Shown piece by piece: positions 8,291-16,267 of a DNA stretch of 27,841 nt; the stretch's first letter is position 1, and the number at the start of each line of letters is the position of its first letter. The DNA is from a virus, in the IMG/VR virus record IMGVR_UViG_3300048839_000301, positions 1 to 27,841 of that record. One strand, 5' to 3'. The translations under genes and the position numbers were made by a program. The notes beneath the pieces are model-generated. The model had not been told where the DNA came from and made no database searches. It saw nothing but the letters and a program-made list of their open reading frames with translations.

Positions 8291-9912
8291 TGCTCGGCGA
8301 CGCCTACACAGACGATGTGCTGTCGGCGGTCCCGCGGATCGACGCCCGGCCGCCTACGCTAGAGAAGGCGCGCGGTTTCTGGTCGCATGTCGGCGGTATG
8401 GTCGCGGCCCCGTTCACTGGAGTTGCCACGGGTGCAGCGCAGGTCAGCGCGACGCTGTACGAACTCACGGAACCGTTCGCGCGCACGATGGGCGCGATCG
8501 AGTCGGGGCGATCGGTATCTGAAGAACTGGAACGCCCGTCATTCGAGATCGGGCGCGAGGCCGAAAAGATTCGGCTGGGCGTTCACGAAGCGCTATCGCC
8601 TGACCCGGAAACTGCGACGGCGGCTGAACACCTGCTCTACGAAGTCGGGCGTGTCGGCGTCAAACTCGGCATCGGAGCGGCCGCCGGTCCGGTGGGTATC
8701 GGTGCGCTGTCCGTGGAGGAAGGCTACACGGAAGCGCGCAACCTCATGCGCGAAGGCGTCGATATCGAGACCGCGCTCAAGGCCGGCGGGGTTCGCGCTG
8801 GGACGACCGCGCTGGCGGTCCTTCCGCTTGTCGGGCCGACAATCAAGGCCACAGTCGGCCTGACGGCGGTCGGCGGTCCCGGGGCATTCGTAGCCGAGCA
8901 GGCGCTCACCCGGAAGATTCTGGAGGATGCCGGATACGATCGGCTAGCCGCGACATACGATCCGGCGGACCCGTTCGGGCTGGCTGTGTCGTCGCTGCTG
9001 CCGCTGCCGTTCGCTTTTCTGGGCGCCAGGGCCGCACGCGCCCGAACGCTAGGGGCCGATCTGGCGCGCGAGATCGAGGCGCAGGTGTCGTTTGTTTCAC
9101 GGGAAACAGCCGATGCGGCGCACGTCGCGGCCGATGTGCGCGCCCGGGAACGGGTGTCACTGCGAACGGACTTGGAAGGCTCGGCCGCGTATGCTCGCGC
9201 GCTCGACGTGGCGGAAAAGCAGATGGCCCGCGGCGACCCGGTGGATGTCGCCGAACTGATTGCCGATCTTCCGTCCGCGCGCGTCGTCGAGTTGCAGGCC
9301 AGCGTGCGGGCATTGGACGATGAGATCGCAGCGGCGCAGTCGAAGGCGGCGGAAATCCTGCCAGAGCTGAGCGAGCGCGCCGAACCGGGGCAGATCCGCG
9401 GTGCAAAGGACGAACTCGCCCGGATGGAGCAAACGCGAGTCGATACCTCGCCCGAGGCTGTCAAGGCGATCGCCAAGCAAGTGCAGGCCGACGAGCGGGT
9501 TTCGTACAAGGCCGCCTTGTCCAAGGCCACCAAGCAAGTGAGCGAGCGAGCCGCGGAATGGGAAGCCAAAGCCACGCGGCTACGTGCGTTTGTCGAGCGC
9601 AACAAAGCAGCATCGACGCAGGAACAGCGGCTAGGCGAGATCGAAAAGCGAATCGCCGATCTGCAACGAAAGCGCGACAAGGAGCAGATCAAGCTCGACA
9701 AGGAAGTAGCACAATCGCCCGTGGATCGTGAGCAGGTAACGCGCCTCATTGACTTTGCGCGGGCCTTGCGCGAGATTGCGCCGGAACCAGTGCCGGAGGT
9801 ACCTCTCCCGACTCCGATTCGCGGGAAGGCGCGCGATCTGGCGGCCGAGAATATTGCATTGCGCAAGGAATCCGCCGTGATGCGCAAACTCATGGAGTGC
9901 ATGAATGGCTGA
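8290..9912 (+). CDS. Large internal virion (ejection) protein, N-terminal part
   Basis: A 540-residue protein from ATG 8290; the frame is open further upstream, but that stretch shadows the previous gene. Residues about 1-250 hold three Gly/Ala-rich hydrophobic segments (around 121-140, 171-200 and 227-250), suited to membrane insertion during DNA ejection. Residues about 330-480 are strongly coiled-coil (EWEAKATRLRAFVERNK, EKRIADLQRKRDKEQIKL). It resembles the N-terminal half of the long gp16-type or polyvalent internal proteins of podoviruses. What could be the matching C-terminal half is encoded 3 kb downstream (13495-15951). The T7 gp16 transglycosylase domain is not visible. Confidence 0.7.
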   Translation: MLGDAYTDDVLSAVPRIDARPPTLEKARGFWSHVGGMVAAPFTGVATGAAQVSATLYELTEPFARTMGAIESGRSVSEELERPSFEIGREAEKIRLGVHEALSPDPETATAAEHLLYEVGRVGVKLGIGAAAGPVGIGALSVEEGYTEARNLMREGVDIETALKAGGVRAGTTALAVLPLVGPTIKATVGLTAVGGPGAFVAEQALTRKILEDAGYDRLAATYDPADPFGLAVSSLLPLPFAFLGARAARARTLGADLAREIEAQVSFVSRETADAAHVAADVRARERVSLRTDLEGSAAYARALDVAEKQMARGDPVDVAELIADLPSARVVELQASVRALDDEIAAAQSKAAEILPELSERAEPGQIRGAKDELARMEQTRVDTSPEAVKAIAKQVQADERVSYKAALSKATKQVSERAAEWEAKATRLRAFVERNKAASTQEQRLGEIEKRIADLQRKRDKEQIKLDKEVAQSPVDREQVTRLIDFARALREIAPEPVPEVPLPTPIRGKARDLAAENIALRKESAVMRKLMECMNG

Positions 9913-10213
9913 CGCACTAGACCAGATCGAGGGCCTGCTCAAGACAATGCGGGACATGGGGCGCCATGACGCGGAGATCAAAGCCCTATTCGGGCAGATC
10001 AGCGCCGGCCTGGCGGATGTAGTCGCGCTGCTGGAAAAGCCGCGTGAGAAGGACACGAGCCTGGCGGCGGCGCTTGCGAATCTCAAGCTGCCTGCGCCGG
10101 TCATCAATGTGGCGCCGGTCGTGAAGTCCGATCTCCGCGAACTGCGCATCAAGCTGGAAACGAACAGTCGCGGCGAGGCGACGGGCATGATCCTTACGCG
10201 CGTGGAGCGGTGA
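9905..10213 (+). CDS. Small phage protein, unknown function
   Basis: 102 residues, starting within the end of the previous gene (8-nt overlap). The N-terminal 60 residues are amphipathic helix (LDQIEGLLKTMRDMGRHD). A Pro/Val linker follows (LPAPVINVAPVV), then a short basic, strand-forming tail ending GMILTRVER. This layout of coiled coil, Pro linker and strands is common among small accessory virion proteins, but I do not recognise a family. It is the first of seven small genes lying between the two large internal virion proteins. Confidence 0.65.
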   Translation: MADALDQIEGLLKTMRDMGRHDAEIKALFGQISAGLADVVALLEKPREKDTSLAAALANLKLPAPVINVAPVVKSDLRELRIKLETNSRGEATGMILTRVER

Positions 10214-10214
10214 C

Positions 10215-10391
10215 ATGGAAACGAAGATGGGCGGGCGTCTTGGCATCAGCGGCACGCTGGAATGGCGCGACAAGGACGGGAACATCCTCGGAACGACCGA
10301 GCTGTCTGGATCGGTCCCCCTTGATCAAGTTGAACTGATCGGCGAGGAAGCCGAGACGAAGGAGCAAGAAAGTGGCGACGATTGCAAATGA
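10215..10391 (+). CDS. Small acidic phage protein, unknown function
   Basis: A 58-residue open frame starting 1 nt after the previous stop. The core looks like a small beta-hairpin (GRLGISGTLEWRDKDGNILG, then TTELSGSVPLD) followed by an acidic, charged tail that ends DDCK. The end overlaps the next gene by 20 nt and contains that gene's ribosome binding site (AAGGAG at about 10360). The tight fit between neighbours and coding-like composition make it likely real. Function unknown. Confidence 0.6.
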   Translation: METKMGGRLGISGTLEWRDKDGNILGTTELSGSVPLDQVELIGEEAETKEQESGDDCK

Positions 10392-10734
10392 GTGCCGCAA
10401 GGCGGCGCTGGACGGCATTACCGGGCTTCTGTCCGGTGGTGACATCCGTTTCGACTCTGCGGCTGACGCGGAGCTGGCGGTTCTGCCGCTATCGTGGGCT
10501 GCCGCATCGACTGCGAGCCCGAGTGTCGCGGTCGGGACGGCCACGGCGGACACATCGGTTACGGCCGGAACCATCGCGAAGTTCATCATCCGCACCAGTG
10601 GCGCAGCGACGCGCATCAATGGCACGGTTGGGACTTCTGGCGCCGACTTGATCGTGACGGACAACGTGATCCCAAGCGGCGCGACCCAGGTTACTTCGAC
10701 TGGCGGGATCTCGCTGTCGTTGCAACTGTCGTGA
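10372..10734 (+). CDS. Small beta-rich virion-type protein
   Basis: 120 residues, starting at GTG 10372 with AAGGAG 7 nt upstream. After a short N-terminal helix (NECRKAALDGITGLL) the protein is almost all Thr/Ser/Ala/Val/Gly strands (TSGAATRINGTVGTSGADL, STGGISLSLQLS). Small proteins of this composition are frequent among tail and head accessory proteins and often appear near fibre or internal protein genes. It is probably exposed on the virion or part of a fibre; inference only. Confidence 0.65.
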   Translation: MATIANECRKAALDGITGLLSGGDIRFDSAADAELAVLPLSWAAASTASPSVAVGTATADTSVTAGTIAKFIIRTSGAATRINGTVGTSGADLIVTDNVIPSGATQVTSTGGISLSLQLS

Positions 10735-10737
10735 TGC

Positions 10738-11025
10738 ATGCGCTCCAACTGCGTCATCTTCGCGGTGCTGCTGTACCTGCGACTGCGGCGGCGGTGGGCG
10801 CGAAATCTGGACCGCGGGTTGTTGACGCCTCGCCCGAGGCTTGTGTTGCGCGGGTCGTTCATTCGCGGCGGCCCGTTTCATGTGCTGGTCGGGCGCGGAA
10901 GACGCGACGGCACGCTGCGGGTGGTGAGCTACAAGCCGCCGACGCACAAGAAACCGTATTGGGGTCACGCCGGCCTATTCTCGGGCCGCGTCGCGTGGGG
11001 CGATCCGCCGTGGCCGAATCAGTGA
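10738..11025 (+). CDS. Small basic protein with N-terminal hydrophobic segment
   Basis: 95 residues. A short hydrophobic stretch (CVIFAVLLYLRL) is followed at once by a cluster of Arg (RRRWARNLDR), like a membrane anchor with a positive cytoplasmic flank. The C-terminal half has KKPYWGHAGLFSGRVAWGD and ends PPWPNQ. The ribosome binding site is poor and another ATG at 10734 is out of frame, so start and expression are uncertain. The frame fills the gap between two well-supported genes. No family recognised. Confidence 0.55.
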   Translation: MRSNCVIFAVLLYLRLRRRWARNLDRGLLTPRPRLVLRGSFIRGGPFHVLVGRGRRDGTLRVVSYKPPTHKKPYWGHAGLFSGRVAWGDPPWPNQ

Positions 11026-11036
11026 AGGACTGATAA

Positions 11037-11483
11037 ATGGCATTCCGAGCAAGTAACGTGATCCCGCAGACCGCATACCAGACAACCAAGAGTGCGGCCG
11101 TGCAGCTGCGGCTGAACGTGCAAGCGATGGTGGCGCATCTCGCTGCCACCAATGCGACCTACGATTACTTGCGGGGCGTATACCAGACCCTGAAGCGGGC
11201 GAACGATCAGTTCACGTCGCTGCGCTCGACGCCGGGGCTCGCGGACTACGCCATGGCGCAAGAGGACGACCCGACCTACGATGTGGCGGCCGAGTTCGTT
11301 GGCATGCAAAACACCATTGCGTCCGCCCTAGCATGGATGGAGGCCAACGTCCCCTTGTCGGTTACGCTGCGTCCACTGAGTGAGTGGAACGACGGCGGCT
11401 CGCTGGTCGCAACGTCGTTCACCCCGGCGCAGACGGCGCAATTGCGCACCCACCTGAACGAGGTCGTCGCCTCAGTGGCGTAA
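11037..11483 (+). CDS. Phage protein of unknown function, mainly helical
   Basis: 148 residues behind GAAGGA with 7-nt spacing. The N-terminal half is helical (TKSAAVQLRLNVQAMVAHLA, DYLRGVYQTLKRANDQF). The middle is acidic (QEDDPTYDVAAEF) and the C-terminal part again helical (QTAQLRTHLNEVVASVA). No membrane segment or metal site. Its place among beta-rich surface-type genes suggests a virion or assembly role, for example a trimerising base for a fibre; this is a guess. Confidence 0.65.
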   Translation: MAFRASNVIPQTAYQTTKSAAVQLRLNVQAMVAHLAATNATYDYLRGVYQTLKRANDQFTSLRSTPGLADYAMAQEDDPTYDVAAEFVGMQNTIASALAWMEANVPLSVTLRPLSEWNDGGSLVATSFTPAQTAQLRTHLNEVVASVA

Positions 11484-11492
11484 GGAACCTGG

Positions 11493-12215
11493 ATGGCTGC
11501 GACCTACGTCCAGGACCAAGAGGCCTACGTCAGTAGCGCTAGTGAGACGGGCATCTCGGTTACTCTGGACGCCGCGCCGACCGCAAACAACCTGCTGGTT
11601 GCGCATGTCCATGTACGAAGCGGCGATGGCATCTCGGCCATCACGGCATCGGGATGGTCAGGTGCGTCATTTGAGATCGTATCGGGCGAAGCCTCGGCGG
11701 TGCTGTACAAGGTGTCCGACGGCACTGAGACGACGACAACCTTCAGCTTTACGGGCGGCAATGGAGAACCCGCCGCCATCGTCACTGAGTTTTCTGGACT
11801 CGACTCGATAGCGCCTTTTGACGGGGCGTCTTCCATTGCAAGCGGCTCGGCATCGTCGCTCACGCCGAGCGACGTAACTCCGTCTTCTGCGCCGGGGCTC
11901 GCGCATGGCGGGGTATCGTGTACTATCGGAAGTTCATCGCGAACTCTTGACACCCCTGCCGGTTATACATTCATCGAAAGCGCTGGCTTAACCAGCGCAT
12001 ATAACCCGCTGATTCGGACGGCCTACAAGACATACGCGGACACCACAGCGGTGTCTGTTACTGGCACAGCAAGCGGGGCCACCGAATTGGCTGTGCACCT
12101 TGCGCTGTTCAAAGAGCCAACAGCCGGCTACACCCACCCCACCCTGAGCGCCGCAACTCTTGTCCCTGCGGGCGGCAACACCTATCAGCCGCGTGTGAGC
12201 TACAGCTTCCCCTGA
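11493..12215 (+). CDS. Beta-rich surface/fibre-type virion protein
   Basis: 240 residues, with AAGGA 6 nt before the ATG. It is Ser/Thr/Ala/Gly-rich with regular strands (TGISVTLDAAPTANNLLVAH, TTTTFSFTGGNGEPAAIVTE, DTTAVSVTGTASGATEL) and few charged residues. This is the composition of Ig-like or lectin-like beta-sandwich domains used in phage fibres and head decorations. The tail (PAGGNTYQPRVSYSFP) is a hydrophobic strand. The likely role is a surface appendage contacting host or environment; not a recognised named family. Confidence 0.65.
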   Translation: MAATYVQDQEAYVSSASETGISVTLDAAPTANNLLVAHVHVRSGDGISAITASGWSGASFEIVSGEASAVLYKVSDGTETTTTFSFTGGNGEPAAIVTEFSGLDSIAPFDGASSIASGSASSLTPSDVTPSSAPGLAHGGVSCTIGSSSRTLDTPAGYTFIESAGLTSAYNPLIRTAYKTYADTTAVSVTGTASGATELAVHLALFKEPTAGYTHPTLSAATLVPAGGNTYQPRVSYSFP

Positions 12216-12216
12216 C

Positions 12217-13020
12217 ATGGCCCGCACTGCCTACTGGATCGTCCACGCCGCGAGCGGCTGGACAGGCACGCCGACCGGCGCGCAGATTGCGGCGGGGCAG
12301 CAGTCCGATTCGTCGTCGGCGTCGTTCGCTGGCTCGGAGGCATTCGCGGCAGAGTCCGGCTCCGGCACGATCACCGAATCGACGGCGATCACTCTCAGCG
12401 CCGGCACTGCGTACAAGGTCGCCTGGACAATCTACGATGACGTAGCGCTGGACTACGCGACGGTTGAGGTCGGGGATTACGTCACCGCTGTTGATCTAGT
12501 CGCAAGTGCGATTGCCGTCTCTGGTACGGTCAGCGCGACCGGCGACATCCAGATCGGCACGAGCTTTGACCTGGCGGCCGACCCTGTAGCCATCAGCGGC
12601 GCCCTATCCATCAGCGGCGACATCGAAGCGAGCACGGCGCCGGCACTGGACATCGCGGCCGATCCTATCGCGCTGGCCGGCACGGTCGGACTGACCGGCG
12701 ACATCCAGATCGGCACGTCGCTGGATCTGGTCGCCGATCCGGTGGCGATTGTCGGCGCGGTCGGGCTATCCGGCGACATCCAGCTCGGCACGAGTTTCGA
12801 TCTCGCGGCCGATCCTATCGCCCTGTCCGGTACGCTTGCCGTGGCAGGCGACATCGCATCCTCAACGGAGGAGGGGATCATTGTCAGCCTGGGAGGGAAG
12901 CGCAAGCGGCGGATGATGGTGTCTGCCGAAGACCTACGCCGCGCCAGAATTGACGCATGGAATCGCAATCTCATGTATCTTGTCGGCGTCGCCGAAATGC
13001 TTGGTGAGCTTCATGCCTAG
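12217..13020 (+). CDS. Repeat-containing surface/fibre-type protein
   Basis: 267 residues. Residues about 1-93 form a beta-rich domain (GSGTITESTAITLSAGTAYKV). Residues about 94-220 consist of five tandem repeats, four of 25 residues and one of 27, with consensus close to LAADPIALSGTVGLSGDIQ. The C-terminal 48 residues are very different: a basic patch (GGKRKRRMMV) and a helix that may anchor the protein. Regular 25-residue repeats suggest a beta-helix or beta-prism shaft. The gene starts one base after the previous stop, and its end contains the start of the next gene at 13013. Confidence 0.68.
   Translation: MARTAYWIVHAASGWTGTPTGAQIAAGQQSDSSSASFAGSEAFAAESGSGTITESTAITLSAGTAYKVAWTIYDDVALDYATVEVGDYVTAVDLVASAIAVSGTVSATGDIQIGTSFDLAADPVAISGALSISGDIEASTAPALDIAADPIALAGTVGLTGDIQIGTSLDLVADPVAIVGAVGLSGDIQLGTSFDLAADPIALSGTLAVAGDIASSTEEGIIVSLGGKRKRRMMVSAEDLRRARIDAWNRNLMYLVGVAEMLGELHA
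12496..12876 (+). repeat. Five tandem in-frame repeats (75-81 bp)
   Basis: Units begin at 12496, 12571, 12652, 12727 and 12802; four are 75 bp and the second is 81 bp because of a two-codon insertion. Each contains a conserved GGCGACATC core and a GCCGATCC-type segment. In-frame unit length means unit number can change without breaking the gene. Confidence 0.85.
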
Positions 13021-13498
13021 TCTGACATCGTGCCTGAAACTGGCTGCGCCGCACCTGCGGCCCGAAGCCATTGCGGCGATCACGACGCGGGCGGGGGCGT
13101 TGCGCGAGGAAGGGCTATCGGCAGTCGAAGCCGGGCGCAAGGCCGTCCAGGAGCAACTGGCCGGCACGGAAACGAAACTGACGGAAGTCACGAAGGCGAT
13201 CGACGAGGGCCGGGAACTGTTCGCCGAGCCAGTGGCGCCGGATCCCGCGGCCGCGGCGACGGTGGCGCAACGCGAGGTGCGCGAGACTGCGGGCGACGTG
13301 GAGATGATCGCGCCGGATCGACTGGCGCAGATTGAGCGCGAATTCCCGGACATGCTTGTTGAACTGGACGACATGCCCCCGATGCCGGCGCGTGAACTGC
13401 TGCAAAAGATCGACGCCGAGGTGGCCGAAGAACTGGCGGATGCACCGCTATACAAAGCCGCGGCCGAGTGCTTCCTGATGCATGGGATGGACGCATGA
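13013..13498 (+). CDS. Acidic helical protein, probably part of the ejection-protein set
   Basis: 161 residues from the ATG at 13013; a longer frame from 12950 exists but its first 21 codons shadow the previous gene. It has helical segments with many Glu/Ala (TRAGALREEGLSAVEAGRKA, EELLQ-like heptads) and a C-terminal block REFPDMLVELDDMPPMPARE followed by DAPLYKAAAECFL. I associate that block with the middle of very long polyvalent internal proteins in other phages (from memory, not verified). It is coupled by ATGA to the next gene, supporting a joint role. Confidence 0.65.
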   Translation: MPSLTSCLKLAAPHLRPEAIAAITTRAGALREEGLSAVEAGRKAVQEQLAGTETKLTEVTKAIDEGRELFAEPVAPDPAAAATVAQREVRETAGDVEMIAPDRLAQIEREFPDMLVELDDMPPMPARELLQKIDAEVAEELADAPLYKAAAECFLMHGMDA

Positions 13499-15951
13499 AC
13501 CCGCGTTGCCTACAGCACTTGAACAGCCTGCGCGCCCGGCCGCTGACGGCCGCACAGGCCAAGAAGATCGACGAGAACATTCGATCGATGGCGCGCGAGC
13601 TGTGGGACTTGGATCCGCAGTTCGCCACGCTCACGACTGAGCAGCGTACCCTGCGGGCGGCGGAACGCGCCATGCAGAAGATGCAGCACGAAGCGCAAAT
13701 GAAGACGGTGCGCGCTCAGATGCAGATCGTTGCAACGGCCAAGGTCGAGGCGGAGCTCCGGCGCATTCGTGGCCCCCATCGTGCGGCGCAGATCGTGCAT
13801 CACATGGAGCGGGTAGACACGCACGCAGACGCGATCCGCAACGAGTACATGGGGCAGATGATCCAATCGCTCGAAGCGGCGCACAGTACGGAGGGCGTCG
13901 GAGTCGGGCGTGCCATCCTGATGCGCGCACTTCAAGCCGATAACCCGCAGATGACACGCGATATCGTCACGGAGATTTACGCGAATGCCAACGGCGGCAC
14001 TGGCAACCGGGTTGCGACAGATGTCGCGCGCGCGTGGCTGGATACCGTAGCGGAGAAGATGCGCCAGCGTTTCAACAACGCGGGCGGCGACGTTGGCAAG
14101 CTCTGGTATGGCTACCTGCCGCACCTGCACAGCACGGCAAAGATGCTCGCGGCGGGCGCAGACGCCTGGGCTACCCGCACGCTACAACGCATCGATCGCA
14201 GCAAGTATCGCGCCGATGATGGTCGACTGTTGAACGACGCTGAGACCCTGGATGTACTGCGCGGCATGTGGAAGTCGCTTGTCATCGGGGACCATACGCC
14301 CGGCAGCGTTACGGCCGCTCCAAGCCGTATCGCGCGCGGCAGTCAGAAACGTCAGCTTCACTTCAAGGATGGTGACGCATACATCGGCTACATGGCTGAG
14401 TTCGGCGACGGCACTCTCTACGATGCCATGTCCGGGCACATCGGCGGCATGGCTAGAAACATCGCGCTCGTCGAGGCATACGGGCCGAACCCGAACGCGC
14501 AGATGCGGCTGCAATTCGATCTCGCGGCGCAGCAACTGACGGTCAAGCCCGAGGCCCTGCCCCGCGTCTTCGGGATGCGCCCGCAGTCCTATTGGGATGC
14601 CCTGAGCGGCACCGCCGGCGCACCGGCATCGGTTGCGTGGTCGCAAGGCGGGCAACTGATCCGCAACGTGAATACGGCATCGATGCTGGGGAGCGCCGTA
14701 CTGTCGGCAGTGGGCGACGTGGGCACGCTGATCCTTAGCACCGGCTACCACATGGGCATCCGCGGGTATATCGACCTGGCCATGAACCTGGCGAAGCAGA
14801 TCGGCCCGGGCGGCAAGGAAATGCGGGACTTCGCAAACCTGCACGGCCTGCTTGCCGAGAGCGCGGCGAGCCACTTCAACCGCTGGGCGGGCGAGAATGT
14901 CGTTGGCGGATGGTCCGGGCGCGTGGCGAATTCCGTCATGCGGATCTCGGGCATGAACGCCTGGACGGATTGGCTGCGGCGCGGCTTCGGCCTTACCCTG
15001 ATGGCCGCCACGACGCGGATGTCGCGCACGGCATGGAACGCATTGGACGCGGCCGATCGCGCGAAGATGGAGCGCGCCGGCATCACGCAGGCCGACTGGA
15101 ACACACTACGGCAGGCACAACCAGACACGCTGCACGACGTTGACCTGCTCACGCCCGAGGCGCTGCGTGCCGCGGGCGCGTCCGATCAACTCGTCACGAA
15201 GTATCTGGCCTTCCTGATCGACGAAAGCGAGTATGCGGTCGTCAACCCCGACCTTGCGTCGCGCACGGTGACATCGTTGGGCGGCACGCAGGCGGGAACG
15301 GCACGCGGAGAAGTCGCGCGGGCGGTAATGCAGTTCAAGGCATTCCCGATCGCCATGGTCTCGCGGCACCTGCGGCGGGCATTCGAGCAGCCCGGGCCAA
15401 TGAACACCCTGCTCTATGTAGGCGCCCTCATGTCCCTGAGCACGCTATTCGGTGCTGTGTCGGTGCAGATGAAGCAGATTGCGGCCGGGAAAGACCCGAT
15501 CGATATGTCGCAGGGCAAGTTCTGGCCTCTTGCCATCTCCGCCGGCGGCGGGGCCGGTTTCATCGGCGATCTGCTGCTTAGGAACCACGCCGAGGATTTC
15601 AGCAAGACGCAATGGCTCTTCGAGCTGCTGGGGCCGTCGGCTGGCCGGCTCGCGCAACTCGGCGCCCTCGTGAAGGGCAACATCGACAGCACGCTGGCGG
15701 GCGAAGAAACGCACGCGGCCGGTGAAGCGCTGCGGCTCGGGAAATCGCTGCTGCCATTTCAGAATCTGTGGATCACGCGTGCGGCGATCGACAATGCGAT
15801 GATTGCCAACATGCAGGACGCACTATCGCCAGGGTACATAGCGCGCATGAAGCGCCGCGCTCGCAAGAACTTCGGGCAAGATTACTGGTGGCGGCCGGGC
15901 GAACTGACGCCCGAGCGCGCGCCGGATGTCGCGGCAGCAGTCGGAGGGTAA
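13495..15951 (+). CDS. Large internal virion (ejection) protein, C-terminal part
   Basis: 818 residues from ATG 13495, which overlaps the previous TGA; an in-frame ATG at 13468 is less likely. Residues about 1-130 are helical and charged. Hydrophobic segments lie near 393-420 (TASMLGSAVLSAVGDVGTL) and 636-660 (TLLYVGALMSLSTLFGAVSV). The C-terminus NFGQDYWWRPGE followed by PERAPD is a motif I know from the ends of large internal proteins of podoviruses. Length, position before the terminase genes and membrane-type segments suit an ejection-tunnel component like the C-terminal part of T7 gp16. No catalytic motif is visible. Confidence 0.72.
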   Translation: MNPRCLQHLNSLRARPLTAAQAKKIDENIRSMARELWDLDPQFATLTTEQRTLRAAERAMQKMQHEAQMKTVRAQMQIVATAKVEAELRRIRGPHRAAQIVHHMERVDTHADAIRNEYMGQMIQSLEAAHSTEGVGVGRAILMRALQADNPQMTRDIVTEIYANANGGTGNRVATDVARAWLDTVAEKMRQRFNNAGGDVGKLWYGYLPHLHSTAKMLAAGADAWATRTLQRIDRSKYRADDGRLLNDAETLDVLRGMWKSLVIGDHTPGSVTAAPSRIARGSQKRQLHFKDGDAYIGYMAEFGDGTLYDAMSGHIGGMARNIALVEAYGPNPNAQMRLQFDLAAQQLTVKPEALPRVFGMRPQSYWDALSGTAGAPASVAWSQGGQLIRNVNTASMLGSAVLSAVGDVGTLILSTGYHMGIRGYIDLAMNLAKQIGPGGKEMRDFANLHGLLAESAASHFNRWAGENVVGGWSGRVANSVMRISGMNAWTDWLRRGFGLTLMAATTRMSRTAWNALDAADRAKMERAGITQADWNTLRQAQPDTLHDVDLLTPEALRAAGASDQLVTKYLAFLIDESEYAVVNPDLASRTVTSLGGTQAGTARGEVARAVMQFKAFPIAMVSRHLRRAFEQPGPMNTLLYVGALMSLSTLFGAVSVQMKQIAAGKDPIDMSQGKFWPLAISAGGGAGFIGDLLLRNHAEDFSKTQWLFELLGPSAGRLAQLGALVKGNIDSTLAGEETHAAGEALRLGKSLLPFQNLWITRAAIDNAMIANMQDALSPGYIARMKRRARKNFGQDYWWRPGELTPERAPDVAAAVGG

Positions 15952-15955
15952 CGCC

Positions 15956-16267
15956 ATGAAGGACATCGATAGCGAGCTGAAGCGGATCCAGGGCATTGCG
16001 ATCGAGCACGCGATCGAGGAAGTCGACGCATCACATCAGCGCACGCTGGAGACCAAGGAGGAGCGTGGAGATCGTGGCTGGCTATCGCAGATGGCAAGTC
16101 GATCGCTTGCGGTAGCGGTCAAGATCGAAACGCTTCTCAACATGCGCAGAAACGGCGGCACGAAGGACGACGAGGAACGCGAGCGCGAGGCGAAGCAGCA
16201 GTTGCTCGACCAGGCGCAGGCCGAGGTCTCGCGCATTCTGCGCAAAGTGACGGAGCATGACGGCTAA
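15956..16267 (+). CDS. Small terminase subunit candidate (T7 gp18-like)
   Basis: 103 residues; GGAGG at 15943-15947, 8 nt before the ATG, fixes this start. The protein is highly charged and helical with two likely coiled coils (residues about 1-35, and 65-100: DDEEREREAKQQLLDQAQAE). It has no Cys or membrane segment. It lies just before TerL with an overlapping start (ATG at 16257 inside it), which is where T7-like phages encode the DNA-recognising small terminase of similar length (T7 gp18, 89 residues). The call rests on position, size and composition. Confidence 0.72.
   Translation: MKDIDSELKRIQGIAIEHAIEEVDASHQRTLETKEERGDRGWLSQMASRSLAVAVKIETLLNMRRNGGTKDDEEREREAKQQLLDQAQAEVSRILRKVTEHDG

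Noticed and set aside
8724-9917. A 397-codon - strand frame opposite the ejection protein
   Set aside because: Ser/Arg/Ala-rich shadow with no domain; the + strand gene has proper start and coupling.
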